NCBI GenBank assembly: GCA_944391815.1
Contig: CALXUV010000072.1
Span: 1 to 50,873, forward strand
Direction: 5' to 3'
Length of the DNA: 50,873 nucleotides
DNA from: an uncultured Clostridia bacterium
GTDB taxonomy: Bacteria; Bacillota; Clostridia; Oscillospirales; CAG-272
Shown in pieces: positions 36,267 through 45,566 of this stretch (the first letter of the stretch is position 1; each line of letters begins with the position of its first letter). The notes under the pieces are model-generated. The model made no database searches. It had not been told where the DNA came from and was given only the letters and a program-made list of their open reading frames with translations. Made by a program: the position numbers and the translations under genes.

Positions 36267-37301
36267 ATGATTTCATTCACCGGAGTAAGGTCAGGTAATA
36301 CCCTCACTAACCTCACCTTCAGATCCGAAAACAGGGTTCTGTGTGTGGCTAACGCCGCCCCGGAAGATATAAAAGAGCTTGCGGACTTAATCTGTATCGG
36401 AAAAACTCCGATTGAGGGCTCTTTTGAATGTACAAACGGCAAAGCCGTATACATATCGTTCAAACCCGGATTTTTCGATTGCCTGAACGGACGGCAGATC
36501 CTGAAAACTTATTCCCGGGTTTCATGTAATGGCAAATCCGAACCTGAATTTTCAGACGATGACCTTCTTTTGGATCAGCGCCTTGAAAATCTCGGCAGCT
36601 TTGAAAGAGCCAAGGTTCTTTTAAAGGTTGCCGGTGCGATGGGTGCATACTTTATTTTTGCGGACAGTCCTGCTTACGGGTTAAACGAAACTGAGTCTCA
36701 GGAAATTATTTCCTCAGTAGTTTCTCTTGCCGGAAATGTGATTTATACCGCTGACTGTCTTTCCGACGCAGTCAAAGCCGACGATATAGCCGTTATTTCC
36801 GGCGGCAGGGTAATCTTCTGCGGCGCACGGAATGAAATAAAATCAGCACTTGAAGCGGAGCCGGTTCATCTGATAACGGTTTCCGGAAAACAGGCAGAGG
36901 TGAAAGAGAAGTTTTCGGATGAAAATACGCTTGGTATCGAGGAAATAAGCGGTGGATTTTATAAAATAAAGTACAGGTGCGGCAATGAAGAGCTTGGAAA
37001 ACTTCTTTCGGAAATAAAAAAATCCGGGATTACGCTTGTAAGCTCTGTGGAGTCTTCGGAAAACAGGCTTCGTGAAGTGCTGACGAAGATGGCGGAAAGA
37101 GATCAGGTCAGGCGGGAAAATCAGATCGTCCAGGAGCAGAGTGTCTCAGGACCGGCAACGCTCGGTATCGGAGATGTGACTTTTGCAAAAGAAATTCCGA
37201 ATATGTTTGAAAATAACGATGACTGCGAAGAAGACGATAGTCAAAACGCAGACGGAGAGAGCACATTGTTTTCTCCTGAAAACCATAAAGGCGGGGAGTA
37301 A
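36267..37301 (+). CDS. Degenerate ABC ATPase-like protein (Gld-type pseudo-ATPase)
   Basis: Length (344 residues) and layout resemble GldA-type ABC ATPases, but the catalytic motifs are missing. Where Walker A is expected (about 28-36) the sequence is ANAAPEDIKE with no GxGKST lysine; the following GKTPIEGSFECTNGK matches the usual PTSGxVxVxGK. The signature region reads LENLGSFERAKVLLKVAG, Walker B is YFIFADSPAYGLNE with Asp133 kept but the catalytic Glu replaced by Ser134, and the H-loop His position is Ala162. A Gln/Arg-rich segment and an acidic tail close it. It is followed three bases later by a permease and then a GldG-like protein, so it is probably a structural partner. Homology rests on spaced similarity, so it is tentative. 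Confidence 0.6.
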   Translation: MISFTGVRSGNTLTNLTFRSENRVLCVANAAPEDIKELADLICIGKTPIEGSFECTNGKAVYISFKPGFFDCLNGRQILKTYSRVSCNGKSEPEFSDDDLLLDQRLENLGSFERAKVLLKVAGAMGAYFIFADSPAYGLNETESQEIISSVVSLAGNVIYTADCLSDAVKADDIAVISGGRVIFCGARNEIKSALEAEPVHLITVSGKQAEVKEKFSDENTLGIEEISGGFYKIKYRCGNEELGKLLSEIKKSGITLVSSVESSENRLREVLTKMAERDQVRRENQIVQEQSVSGPATLGIGDVTFAKEIPNMFENNDDCEEDDSQNADGESTLFSPENHKGGE

Positions 37302-37304
37302 TAA

Positions 37305-38192
37305 ATGGGAAAAGCAGGGATGATTTACCTCAGTTCCCTTAAAAGGGTACTGTGTTCGGTAAGGTCATATATTTACTGTCTTGCCGTGCTTGTCGGACTT
37401 ACCGTAATCACGGCGGTATATAATATAAGCAGAGGAATACCGTCAACCGAAATAGGTCTTATGTATCTTACGGTTCCGATGATGTTTTTGTTTCCGCTGG
37501 TTACTGCCGGAAATCTCTGTGATGACATTAAAAGCGGAGTTTTCAGATTCTATATTTCTTCCGGGGCTGGTTGCAGTGATATAGTGATAGCAAACCTTCT
37601 GGTTTCCTACGCTTTTCTGCTTCTTCCGGTGCTTTACATGCTCACGCTTTCCGTTATAATGAGTTTTTTCGCTCAGACGGCTTTTTCTGCGGCAGTCGTT
37701 TCGATAATCGGGTTTGCCCTTATCGGAATTGCAGTCATGAGTGCTCTTTGCGCTGTTTCTGCGGCATGTGAAAGAAAAATCACTGCGTATGCTGTAAGCT
37801 ACGGACTGATTGTTTTTTTCTTTGTTTTCGGAATTATTTACGATAATCTCCCGTTTGATCGGACAGCGGCAGTGGCGGTTTGCCTCGTGATTTCCGCTTT
37901 GCCTGCCGGCATTTGCTATTATTTCAGCCGAAGTGTTTATCTTTCAGCACCGGTATTTCTTATTATGGGGATAATAACAGTTGCAGTGTCGGCAACTTCT
38001 ACGGAAAACGCTGTGCTCACTGCAAAGAAACTGCTTGGATTTTTTGTACCGAACACAGCGCAGTCGGGATTCTATTTCGGAATACTGGATTTTCGTTCGG
38101 TTATATTACTACTGAGTTTTTCGCTTGTATGTGCGGTAATAACATATTTCAGCCTGAAATGCAGGCAGATCAGCCGGAAGGAGAATAAATAA
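37305..38192 (+). CDS. ABC-2-type membrane permease (GldF-like)
   Basis: A 295-residue integral membrane protein with about six hydrophobic helices, including SYIYCLAVLVGLTVITAVY (about 18-36), a long hydrophobic block at about 90-150, and FFFVFGIIYD near 175. The helix-rich layout and the cytoplasmic segment LCDDIKSGVFRFYISSGAG after helix 2 are typical of ABC-2 permeases; in that family the segment couples to the ATPase. It sits between the pseudo-ATPase and the GldG-like gene with 3-base and 1-base gaps, so translation is coupled. Substrate unknown. Confidence 0.7.
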   Translation: MGKAGMIYLSSLKRVLCSVRSYIYCLAVLVGLTVITAVYNISRGIPSTEIGLMYLTVPMMFLFPLVTAGNLCDDIKSGVFRFYISSGAGCSDIVIANLLVSYAFLLLPVLYMLTLSVIMSFFAQTAFSAAVVSIIGFALIGIAVMSALCAVSAACERKITAYAVSYGLIVFFFVFGIIYDNLPFDRTAAVAVCLVISALPAGICYYFSRSVYLSAPVFLIMGIITVAVSATSTENAVLTAKKLLGFFVPNTAQSGFYFGILDFRSVILLLSFSLVCAVITYFSLKCRQISRKENK

Positions 38193-38193
38193 T

Positions 38194-39687
38194 ATGTCAC
38201 TGAAAAATAACCCGGCATACCGGAATGCGCTGAAAGTAACGGCTTTTATTGCAGTGATGCTTGTGCTGAATTTGCTTGTTTCAGTTATACCCGAAGGTTT
38301 TATAACGGCTGATGTCACTTCAAACAAAATGTATACAGTGTCAGATCACACAAAAGAAGTTCTGAAGGAAAACAGCGAAAAAGTGGAGCTTTGTCTTATC
38401 GCAACGGGAACTGCTCCCAATGAAAGCATCCGCAATTTTCTTAGCAAATACACGAAAGTAAACAAAAATATAAGCGTCAGGATCCTTCAGACCGAAACCG
38501 ATCTGCAAGAGATAAGCCGTTATACACAATCGCCCGAGTCGGGCAGTGTAATTGTGCGGAGCGAAAAGAGATCGGTATATCTTCCTTACAGCACGTTTTT
38601 CGATTACAGCGCCGATGCAGAATCAAGCGCCTATTACGCTTACAACATCTATTACAGCAACGGTTATGTAAATTGCAGCTATCCTGAATTTAAAGAGCTC
38701 TATGGAGAAGTACTCGGACTTTACGACGGTTACAGGTATGAAAGCGAAGTAACCGACGCAATTAAATACTGCATCAGTGACGAATTAAAAACTGTGTATG
38801 TTCTGCAAAGCGGAGATGGTTCAGGTCTTGGATACGACATGACGGACAGAATAAGGGACTGTATGACGGAGTTGAAAACCCTTGACAGCACGGCAAATGA
38901 AATTCCGGACGATGCGGATGCGTGTATAGTTATGGCGTATTCGGATATCAGTGCCGAAAGCCGTAGAATTCTGAGTGATTATGCCTCCGGAGGAGGAAAA
39001 ATACTGGTAATGAATTCCGGAATGACGGAAAAGCCGGAGCTTTCAGGTCTTTGCCTTGAAATGGGTATAAGTCTCAGCAGTGAAATGGTTTTTGAAGACA
39101 ATGAAAATTACTGCTACGGCGGGTATAACGCTCTTGTTATGCCTGATGTCAGCGAAGACGAAGCAGGCAAAGCGTTAAGCGACGCCGGCGCAAACGTTGT
39201 AATGATCGGAGCTACCTCGATCGGGATATCTGAAACCTTGCCTCAGGGTGTCACAGTACAACCGCTTATGATTACGTCGCCGGAGGCTTATGCCAAAAGC
39301 AGCGTTGAAAACGGATTTGCTTTTGAAGAAGGAAAAGATATCAGGAAAAGCCACAACTTAGCTGTAAAAGCCGAAAATGCAAATGGAGGACAGCTGGCTG
39401 TTGTGTCAAGCGCAGTTTATATAGATGACGAATACGATATCTACTCTGACTGTGGAAATAAAATATTTACCGTTTCGCTTATTTCGCAATTAACCGGTAG
39501 TGAAGAAAGTTCTGAAATTCCGGCGGTTGCGGCGGCAAGAGCAACGGTTGAAGATAACGGTGCGCTGAAAGCCGCTTTTGCGGTGATGTGCGTGGTTTTC
39601 GTCCTGATTGTTGTTTTCGTATTTCTGCGTGTGAAAAAGCAGTATTTTGCAGGCAGGAAAAAGCAAGGATATGTAACTTCTGCCTGA
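38194..39687 (+). CDS. GldG-like auxiliary protein of a Gld-type ABC system
   Basis: A 497-residue protein with an N-terminal membrane anchor (about 13-36, AVMLVLNLLVSVIP) and a C-terminal helix (about 460-485, VMCVVFVLIVVFVFLRV). The long extracellular part between them begins DVTSNKMYTVSDHTKEVL, the signature of the gliding-motility auxiliary component (GldG) superfamily. The middle contains YASGGGKILVMNSGM, an alpha/beta, ThuA-like pattern seen in this group. GldF/GldG proteins outside Bacteroidetes are uncharacterised and not evidence for gliding. It ends the three-gene operon. Confidence 0.8.
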   Translation: MSLKNNPAYRNALKVTAFIAVMLVLNLLVSVIPEGFITADVTSNKMYTVSDHTKEVLKENSEKVELCLIATGTAPNESIRNFLSKYTKVNKNISVRILQTETDLQEISRYTQSPESGSVIVRSEKRSVYLPYSTFFDYSADAESSAYYAYNIYYSNGYVNCSYPEFKELYGEVLGLYDGYRYESEVTDAIKYCISDELKTVYVLQSGDGSGLGYDMTDRIRDCMTELKTLDSTANEIPDDADACIVMAYSDISAESRRILSDYASGGGKILVMNSGMTEKPELSGLCLEMGISLSSEMVFEDNENYCYGGYNALVMPDVSEDEAGKALSDAGANVVMIGATSIGISETLPQGVTVQPLMITSPEAYAKSSVENGFAFEEGKDIRKSHNLAVKAENANGGQLAVVSSAVYIDDEYDIYSDCGNKIFTVSLISQLTGSEESSEIPAVAAARATVEDNGALKAAFAVMCVVFVLIVVFVFLRVKKQYFAGRKKQGYVTSA

Positions 39688-39825
39688 AAGCCCGTTTATA
39701 GTAAATATAATAAACAATCCTTGAAGATTTTATTTGAAACCAAATACCGTATTGTTAAGACGTTTTATTCGGAATATCTTACTGAAATCCGCAGTACGGA
39801 TATGCGAAAGCTAAAAGGGGGGACT

Positions 39826-40035
39826 ATGAAATACAGTAATATCTGTCCGAAATGCAGATGTAATGATATATTGAAAGTTAAGGGAAAGGTGGGAGCTTAC
39901 GGCTCCGGAAACAACATTCCGACGGGTGTTTTTTCCGCTGTTTTGGTTGACCGTTATATCTGCTGTAACTGTGGGTATTCGGAGGAATGGATCGAAAAAG
40001 ACTATCTTCCGAAACTGATAAAGAAATACAGGTAG
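39826..40035 (+). CDS. Small zinc-ribbon protein
   Basis: A 69-residue protein with CPKCRCND (about 7-14) and CCNCGYSEEW (about 45-54) and a Gly-rich link GAYGSGNNIP, a zinc-ribbon nucleic-acid-binding type common as orphan genes in Clostridia. ATG 39826 follows AAAAGGGGGG; the frame extends back to 39721, but that part lacks a ribosome binding site and similarity. It stands alone between the Gld-like operon and a terminator. Confidence 0.65.
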   Translation: MKYSNICPKCRCNDILKVKGKVGAYGSGNNIPTGVFSAVLVDRYICCNCGYSEEWIEKDYLPKLIKKYR

Positions 40036-40147
40036 AAATTTACGATAAGGATGGACAGAAAAATAAGGCATTGACTTTTATTTTGCCAATATGTTCAGAT
40101 AAAAATTAATTACGGGTTCGTATCTTTATTCGATTTAAAGAAAATCA

Positions 40148-40195
40148 AAACGGGACTGTGCGACCGGCTTAAAAGCCGGATACACGGTCCCGTTT
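40148..40195. terminator. Bidirectional terminator between convergent genes
   Basis: AAACGGGAC (40148-40156) pairs with GTCCCGTTT (40187-40195), with an inner CCGGCTT/AAGCCGG helix; TTGTTTTTT follows. Either the zinc-ribbon gene or the minus-strand reductase could use it. The rest of 40036-40399 shows nothing. Confidence 0.8.
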
Positions 40196-40399
40196 ATTGT
40201 TTTTTACAGTATGGGTTAGTATCAGATTTCCGGTGGATTCATCTCACTTGAAGCGTCGGTTGAACCGGAAATACTGATCGGATTTTCTCTGCGTTTGACA
40301 AAAATATCGGTGAGATAAATTTACAGAAATCAGTTAACTTGACTTATGCTGATTTTTAAGTTAATCCGAAAAGTTTTTTTCCGACACTTTTCTAAAAAT

Positions 40400-41020
40400 T
40401 TATCTTATGAAATTAGTTCTGACAACCGCAGGCGGCGCGGGAATTTCAACCCCGGCTTTTCTTCCGGCTTCCATACATTTCAGCATATAAGCCATATTGA
40501 TTGCCAGAGTCCGCATTGTCTGCATTCCTTCCTCGTCCTGTCTTGCCTGCTCTGCGTTGCTTCCGTGTACCTGATTCCAGTACTGCGAGCTGACTACCGG
40601 CATACAGTTTATTGTGAAATATTTGTTGATTTCATCGAAGGCAGCCGAAGCTCCGCCTCTTCTGCAACAAACAACTGCCGCCGCAGGTTTCATATACATT
40701 TTTGACGATGAAGACATAAAAAGTCTGTCCATAAATGAAGAAAGTGCACCGCTGCACGCAGCGTAATGAACCGGAGAGCCGAAAACGAACCCGTCAAATT
40801 CACCGAGCCTTTCGTTTATACGGTTTACTGCGTCGTCACGAAAACATTTACCGTTTTTTTTACAGACACCGCATCCGATACAGGAAGCTACCGGATCATT
40901 GCCGAGCCAGAATATTTCGCTTTCGATGCCTTCCTTTTCAAGTGTAGTGGCGATTTCGGACAAAGCCTCGGCGGTAACTCCGGATTTGTGCGGTCCGCCG
41001 TTTATCAACAAAACTTTCAT
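40400..41020 (-). CDS. Flavodoxin-like NAD(P)H-dependent FMN reductase
   Basis: A 206-residue flavodoxin-fold protein of the multimeric FMN reductase/iron-sulfur flavoprotein group. VLLINGGPHKSGVTAEAL (residues 3-20) is the FMN-phosphate loop; CIGCGVCKKNGKC (about 47-59) is the compact cysteine motif seen in iron-sulfur flavoproteins; FGSPVHYAACSGALSSFMDR contacts the flavin ring. It probably moves electrons between NAD(P)H or ferredoxin and small acceptors. The start has AAGGAG upstream on the minus strand. The serpin gene upstream ends 75 bases before it and may be co-transcribed. Confidence 0.85.
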   Translation of the reverse strand: MKVLLINGGPHKSGVTAEALSEIATTLEKEGIESEIFWLGNDPVASCIGCGVCKKNGKCFRDDAVNRINERLGEFDGFVFGSPVHYAACSGALSSFMDRLFMSSSSKMYMKPAAAVVCCRRGGASAAFDEINKYFTINCMPVVSSQYWNQVHGSNAEQARQDEEGMQTMRTLAINMAYMLKCMEAGRKAGVEIPAPPAVVRTNFIR

Positions 41021-41095
41021 GTAGGGTACTCCTTGCTTTTTTTACATTTTATGCGTGGGAGCGAAAAATATTACGTAAGTTTAATATGCAGAATT

Positions 41096-42415
41096 TTACG
41101 GAGATATATAACTTCCCATATAAACGGGAACATTGTTGCTGTCAAAAACGAAATAAAGGAACGGTCTGTTGAATTCAAGAACATTTTCGTTTATCGGTTC
41201 CTCGGTGACAGTTTCATCCGGTGCAGGAGCGGATTCTGTTGCCTCTTCTGTCTTGAATGTAACATCAGCGTCCGGAGCATTTATTCCTCCCGATCCGAAC
41301 GAAAACACATTTGCATTGATCAGGTTGCCGATATAAAGCTGTACGGGGGTTACAGCAAGAGCGGACAGAACGTTTTCTCCGGTTCTGAAAGGGGTAATAA
41401 GACCTGCTTTTACCATAAGTTTGGAGTAGTCAGTTGCGCCGGAAATTCTGAACTGAGGAATTTTGACGGTGATACTGTTTTCGGTTTCATAATCAAGAAG
41501 TCCCGACACTTTCATACCGGATACCGTCGAAGCGACAGAAGCGAGTGAAACGCCCTCATCGGGCAGAAGTGCCACAAAGGTACAACCGTTACTCATTTCC
41601 TTTGCAAAGCCTTTTGCACCGCTGATGTCAAGCTGATAAGCTGAGTCGGAGGTAATAAAGGTAGTTTCTTTTTCTCCGTCAGCCGAGAAAAAGACGGATT
41701 TTTCCGAAAATACAAACGGTGTCTCCCATGTAATTGATCCGTAAAGCGAGGATGCAACACTTACTGACTGAGTATCGTAAAGTGTGGAATCAAGCGAAAA
41801 ATCCGGGAGTTTAGCTTCTGATTTTGCCCATTCAAGCAGGTAGTCATTGAAAAATGAGTTCTGTGAGTCAAAAGTGTAACCGGATGCACCGTAGTAATCA
41901 GCGTTTATTTTGAGGAAGGACTCGCTTACTGATATACTGTCAGATGAATTATTGATCCAGAAGGCGCCGGAAAGGGTAAGTTTTTCGTTGCGTTTAAGAT
42001 AACTCACATAAGTGGCGAGATATTCGTTTAAATCGCTTATGCTACCCGATATTCCGAGAAAATCAAGCAGTTCCTGCTGGGTAACCGTGTCCGCTCCGTT
42101 CACCGCCAAAGAAGTAATACTCAGCAGTGCAACAGGGGAGATAACGGAGTTTGAAGAGCCGAAAGAAGCGCTTCCGCACAGTTTAGCCGAATAATTTTTA
42201 ATCGCAGTGGTAAAATTGTAATCGGTGATTTTTTCCGCAATCGGATTTGCATTCAAACCTTCTGTAAGATTGCGGTATGTAGAATAATTATCGGCGTTTG
42301 AATCGGAGTCTTCGGAGGGAGTTGAGGCACAACCTACAAACGTTAAAATAAAAGCAAGCATCAGGGCTGAAAAAGATATTCCCTTTCTTGCGGTTTTTCT
42401 TTTCACTGAAAACAA
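41096..42415 (-). CDS. Serpin-family lipoprotein
   Basis: A serine protease inhibitor fold, about 439 residues. The N-terminus is a lipoprotein signal with lipobox FVGC (Cys29), so it is exported and membrane-anchored. Serpin signatures are VISPVALLSITSLAVNGAD (breach/hinge region) and FNRPFLYFVFD...VPVYMGSYISP at the C-terminus. The predicted reactive loop is acidic, EEATESAPAPDETVTEEP: Ala replaces the usual hinge Gly and prolines occur at about P10 and P8, so inhibitory action is uncertain. I prefer TTG 42415 as start, with AAAGGAG eight bases upstream; a GTG at 42433 would overlap that site. Bacterial serpins may protect cellulosome-like enzymes or counter host proteases. Confidence 0.85.
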   Translation of the reverse strand: MFSVKRKTARKGISFSALMLAFILTFVGCASTPSEDSDSNADNYSTYRNLTEGLNANPIAEKITDYNFTTAIKNYSAKLCGSASFGSSNSVISPVALLSITSLAVNGADTVTQQELLDFLGISGSISDLNEYLATYVSYLKRNEKLTLSGAFWINNSSDSISVSESFLKINADYYGASGYTFDSQNSFFNDYLLEWAKSEAKLPDFSLDSTLYDTQSVSVASSLYGSITWETPFVFSEKSVFFSADGEKETTFITSDSAYQLDISGAKGFAKEMSNGCTFVALLPDEGVSLASVASTVSGMKVSGLLDYETENSITVKIPQFRISGATDYSKLMVKAGLITPFRTGENVLSALAVTPVQLYIGNLINANVFSFGSGGINAPDADVTFKTEEATESAPAPDETVTEEPINENVLEFNRPFLYFVFDSNNVPVYMGSYISP

Positions 42416-42490
42416 AAGCGTTTCTCCTTTCACAAGTGATAAGCAGGTTCAGCTTGTATACATAATCAGACAATATCAGTTGCAAAGTAC

Positions 42491-42519
42491 ATTATATCAT
42501 AGTAAGTCGTGATAGTCAA
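42491..42519 (-). promoter_or_regulatory. Promoter of the serpin gene
   Basis: On the minus strand TTGACT (plus 42514-42519), 17-nt spacer, TATAAT (plus 42491-42496). It is back to back with the mscS promoter, whose -35 is 35 bases away. Confidence 0.75.
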
Positions 42520-42553
42520 GTGCATAAATTTAATTTACAATTGACACTAAGTA

Positions 42554-42582
42554 TTGACTTTTTTCGATAATTGTTTTATAAT
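42554..42582 (+). promoter_or_regulatory. Promoter of mscS
   Basis: TTGACT (42554-42559), 17-nt spacer, TATAAT (42577-42582), 48 bases before the start codon. Confidence 0.75.
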
Positions 42583-42629
42583 ATATAGTATCAGATACGC
42601 ATCTGAAATATTGAAAGGTAAAAAAAACA

Positions 42630-43439
42630 ATGAATTGGGAGACATTTCTCGAAAATCTTCTCGGATGGCTAATAGCATTCGGAGGAAAATTGATTCTGGC
42701 AATCATAGTTGTGACGTTAGGATTCAAACTGACTAAGCTTTTTCTGAAACTGCTTATGAAGTCTAAGAGATTTCACAAAATTGACCCCGGGGCGCAGACT
42801 TTTATATTCAGTTTTCTGTCAATTACGCTTAACGCCGTAATAGTACTGACGGCAGTTGCGATACTGGGAGTTCCGATGACCAATTTTGTGGCTGTGCTCG
42901 GTTCTGCCGGTCTTGCGATCGGACTTGCTCTTCAGGGAAGCCTTGCAAATCTTGCGGGCGGTCTGATGATACTGATGTTTCATCCGTTCAGGATAGGAAA
43001 TTACATTGTAGCTGATAATGTATCAGGCACGGTAAAGGAAATCACAATTCTTTATACAATTCTTGACACACCGGATAATGTGAGAATAGTGGTTCCGAAC
43101 GGACAGCTTTCTAATGCCGTCGTGCAGAATTATTCGGTTAACGAAACCCGCAGATGTGAAATCACACTGGGAGTGTCATATAAAAGCGATATGCGCAACG
43201 TTTTAAGTGTTCTGAAGAACATGTGTAACGAGTGTGAGATGGTCTTAAGGGATCCGGAGCCGTTTGTAAGAATCAGTTCTTACGATGAATCGCAGATAAC
43301 TGTAAAAGTCAGGGTTTGGGTTAAAGCTACCGATTATTGGACGGTGTATTTTGACCTTACCGAAAAAGCAAAGGAAGTATTCGACGCAAACAATATCGAG
43401 ATACCTTTCCCGCAGCTTGATGTACACCTTGATAAATAA
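42630..43439 (+). CDS. mscS: Small-conductance mechanosensitive channel (MscS family)
   Basis: Opens on membrane tension to release solutes in hypo-osmotic shock. The 269-residue protein equals the minimal MscS length: three helices (about 13-33, 55-80, 88-118), the last containing the pore motif GSAGLAIGLALQGSLANLAG, then FHPFRIGNYI and a cytoplasmic beta/alpha-beta vestibule with VPNGQLSNAVVQNYS. ATG 42630 follows GAAAGG. It is transcribed alone, divergently from the serpin gene, and ends at the hairpin at 43471. Confidence 0.93.
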   Translation: MNWETFLENLLGWLIAFGGKLILAIIVVTLGFKLTKLFLKLLMKSKRFHKIDPGAQTFIFSFLSITLNAVIVLTAVAILGVPMTNFVAVLGSAGLAIGLALQGSLANLAGGLMILMFHPFRIGNYIVADNVSGTVKEITILYTILDTPDNVRIVVPNGQLSNAVVQNYSVNETRRCEITLGVSYKSDMRNVLSVLKNMCNECEMVLRDPEPFVRISSYDESQITVKVRVWVKATDYWTVYFDLTEKAKEVFDANNIEIPFPQLDVHLDK

Positions 43440-43470
43440 TATACACAGCTTTTTACCGTATTCGACTGAT

Positions 43471-43497
43471 AAAGCCTTGCCTTTTGGCAGGGCTTTT
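43471..43497 (+). terminator. Terminator after mscS
   Basis: AAAGCC/GGCTTT and TTGCC/GGCAG arms around a TTTT loop, followed by TTTGTATTT. Confidence 0.75.
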
Positions 43498-43633
43498 GTA
43501 TTTGAAAATGCAGAAAATAATTTTATACTGAATAAAAATCAGTGGAAAATTCGGTTTTCCCCGCTTGCAGCAGTATAGAATAGCATAATTAAGGTGAATA
43601 ATAACTACATAAAAATTAAAGGGGGAGACCGAA

Positions 43634-45271
43634 ATGGAAGAAAAAATGTTTTGTTTTCAGTGCCAGGAAACAGCCAAAGGCACCGGATGTACTGTTTCAG
43701 GGGTGTGCGGAAAGGGACCTGAACTTGCTGCACTTCAGGATCTGCTGATACATGAAAGCCGCAGTTTAGCGTCGGTTGTGTATAAGCGGGTGCAGATGGG
43801 AGAGGAGATTCCGGAAGACATCGCGCCTATGCTTTCCTGTAATCTTTTCACGACAATAACCAACGCGAATTTTGATGAAGATGCAATAAGGGAAAGAATA
43901 AAGTTAACATTAAACAGAAAGGCAGAGCTCATCGGAAACTCGGAAAACGGCGAAGCATTCGAAAAGGAATCACTTTGGGACGGCGAGGGCGATTATGTTG
44001 AGAAAGGCAGAACGGTCGGTGTTCTTTCAAGGGAAAATGAAAATATCCGAAGTCTGACAGAGCTTGTAACATACGGGCTGAAAGGAATTTCGGCTTATAT
44101 GAAGCATGCCGGAGTTCTCGGTAAACGGGATAGGGATACCGAGGAATTTCTTGTCCGTGCACTCGCACTTACTCTCGGAAACCGGCTTGATGAAAAGCAG
44201 CTTACCGATCTTGTGCTTGAAACAGGCAAATTCGGCGTGCAGGTGATGGCGCTTCTTGATAACGCAAACGTTTCCGCTTACGGTAATCCGAAAATTTCAA
44301 AGGTAAAGACCGGAGTAGGAAAAAATCCGGGAATACTGGTTTCCGGTCATGATCTGAAAGATCTTGAAATGCTGCTTGAACAGTCCCGGGGAAGCGGCGT
44401 TGATATATACACTCATTCCGAGATGCTTCCGGCACACTATTATCCGTATTTTGAAAAATACAGTAATTTTATCGGAAATTACGGAGGTGCATGGTGGGAG
44501 CAGAAAAAGGACTTTGCTTCCTTTAACGGTGCAATCCTTATGACGACCAACTGCATAGTGCCGCCTTCCGACTCATACAAAGAAAGACTTTATACCACCG
44601 GAACTGCCGGATATCCGGGATGCAGACATATTCCGGGAGCTGCAGGGGAAGAAAAAGATTTTTCTTGCATAATTGAGCACGCAAAGAAACTTCCTGCGCC
44701 CACGGAAATTGAAAACTCTGAAATAACCGGAGGCTTTGCCCATTCTCAGGTAATAAAACTTGCCGATAAGATTGTCGAAGCCGTAAAAAAAGGAAAAATA
44801 AAAAAGTTTGTGGTCATGGCAGGATGTGACGGCAGATCCCCGAAGAGAGAATATTATACCGAATTTGCACGCAGACTTCCGAAAGATACAGTAATACTGA
44901 CGGCGGGATGTGCAAAATACCGTTATATAAAAATGAATCTCGGTGAAATAGACGGAATACCCCGTGTGCTTGACGCAGGTCAGTGCAACGATTCCTATTC
45001 GCTGGCGGTGACCGCTCTGAAACTCAAAGAAATTTTCGGACTTTCAGATATAAACGATCTTCCGGTCATTTACAATATTGCATGGTATGAGCAGAAAGCG
45101 GTAATAGTACTGCTGGCTTTGCTTTATCTTGGAATCAGAAATATACGCCTTGGCCCGACTCATCCGGCTTTTCTTTCATCAGAGGTAGGCAGAGTGCTTA
45201 AAGAAAAATTCGGACTCAAAGAAATAACAACACCGGAAAAAGATATGGAATATTATTTTGCAACGGTCTGA
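43634..45271 (+). CDS. hcp: Hybrid cluster protein (hydroxylamine/NO reductase)
   Basis: A 545-residue hybrid-cluster protein, an oxygen-sensitive enzyme reducing nitric oxide or hydroxylamine and linked to nitrosative stress. The N-terminal cluster motif [19 protein letters not shown] is the close-spaced form of strict anaerobes. Hybrid-cluster ligands are visible in [37 protein letters not shown] and [13 protein letters not shown] 43634 follows AGGGGGAGA. It stands alone between the mscS and its own terminator; no Hcr-type reductase gene is adjacent, so electrons must come from elsewhere. Confidence 0.96.
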   Translation: MEEKMFCFQCQETAKGTGCTVSGVCGKGPELAALQDLLIHESRSLASVVYKRVQMGEEIPEDIAPMLSCNLFTTITNANFDEDAIRERIKLTLNRKAELIGNSENGEAFEKESLWDGEGDYVEKGRTVGVLSRENENIRSLTELVTYGLKGISAYMKHAGVLGKRDRDTEEFLVRALALTLGNRLDEKQLTDLVLETGKFGVQVMALLDNANVSAYGNPKISKVKTGVGKNPGILVSGHDLKDLEMLLEQSRGSGVDIYTHSEMLPAHYYPYFEKYSNFIGNYGGAWWEQKKDFASFNGAILMTTNCIVPPSDSYKERLYTTGTAGYPGCRHIPGAAGEEKDFSCIIEHAKKLPAPTEIENSEITGGFAHSQVIKLADKIVEAVKKGKIKKFVVMAGCDGRSPKREYYTEFARRLPKDTVILTAGCAKYRYIKMNLGEIDGIPRVLDAGQCNDSYSLAVTALKLKEIFGLSDINDLPVIYNIAWYEQKAVIVLLALLYLGIRNIRLGPTHPAFLSSEVGRVLKEKFGLKEITTPEKDMEYYFATV

Positions 45272-45422
45272 TATTAAAGCTCCGGTAATTCAGTTTTCTG
45301 CCGGAAGGATTTAAATTCGCCCTTATGTTCTTACTTGAAGATCAGTCTTATTTTCGGAACAGAAACCAATCAAAAAATGTAAGAATATAGTTTAAGACTT
45401 AACCCGTAAACATTCAAACATC

Positions 45423-45460
45423 AAATGAGCCTTCAGCTTAAATGCAGAGGCTCATTTTTT
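45423..45460 (+). terminator. Terminator after hcp
   Basis: AAATGAGCC (45423-45431) pairs with GGCTCATTT (45449-45457) and a T run follows. Bases 45272-45422 contain no gene. Confidence 0.8.
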
Positions 45461-45517
45461 TGCGTTAGCTGACGGTGGAAGTAATTCTTAAAAAACGGCT
45501 ATGTTAAAATTCGTTGC

Positions 45518-45546
45518 TTGAAAAAAAGATAAATATGTTGTATAAT
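45518..45546 (+). promoter_or_regulatory. Promoter of the XRE regulator gene
   Basis: TTGAAA (45518-45523), 17-nt spacer, TATAAT (45541-45546); the start codon is only 20 bases on, giving a short leader. Confidence 0.75.
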
Positions 45547-45566
45547 GAAAACGATCGGAGGAAGTA

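Noticed and set aside
40766-41548. 260-codon open frame on the plus strand
   Set aside because: Opposite the FMN reductase and serpin genes, both of which have clear motifs and ribosome binding sites.
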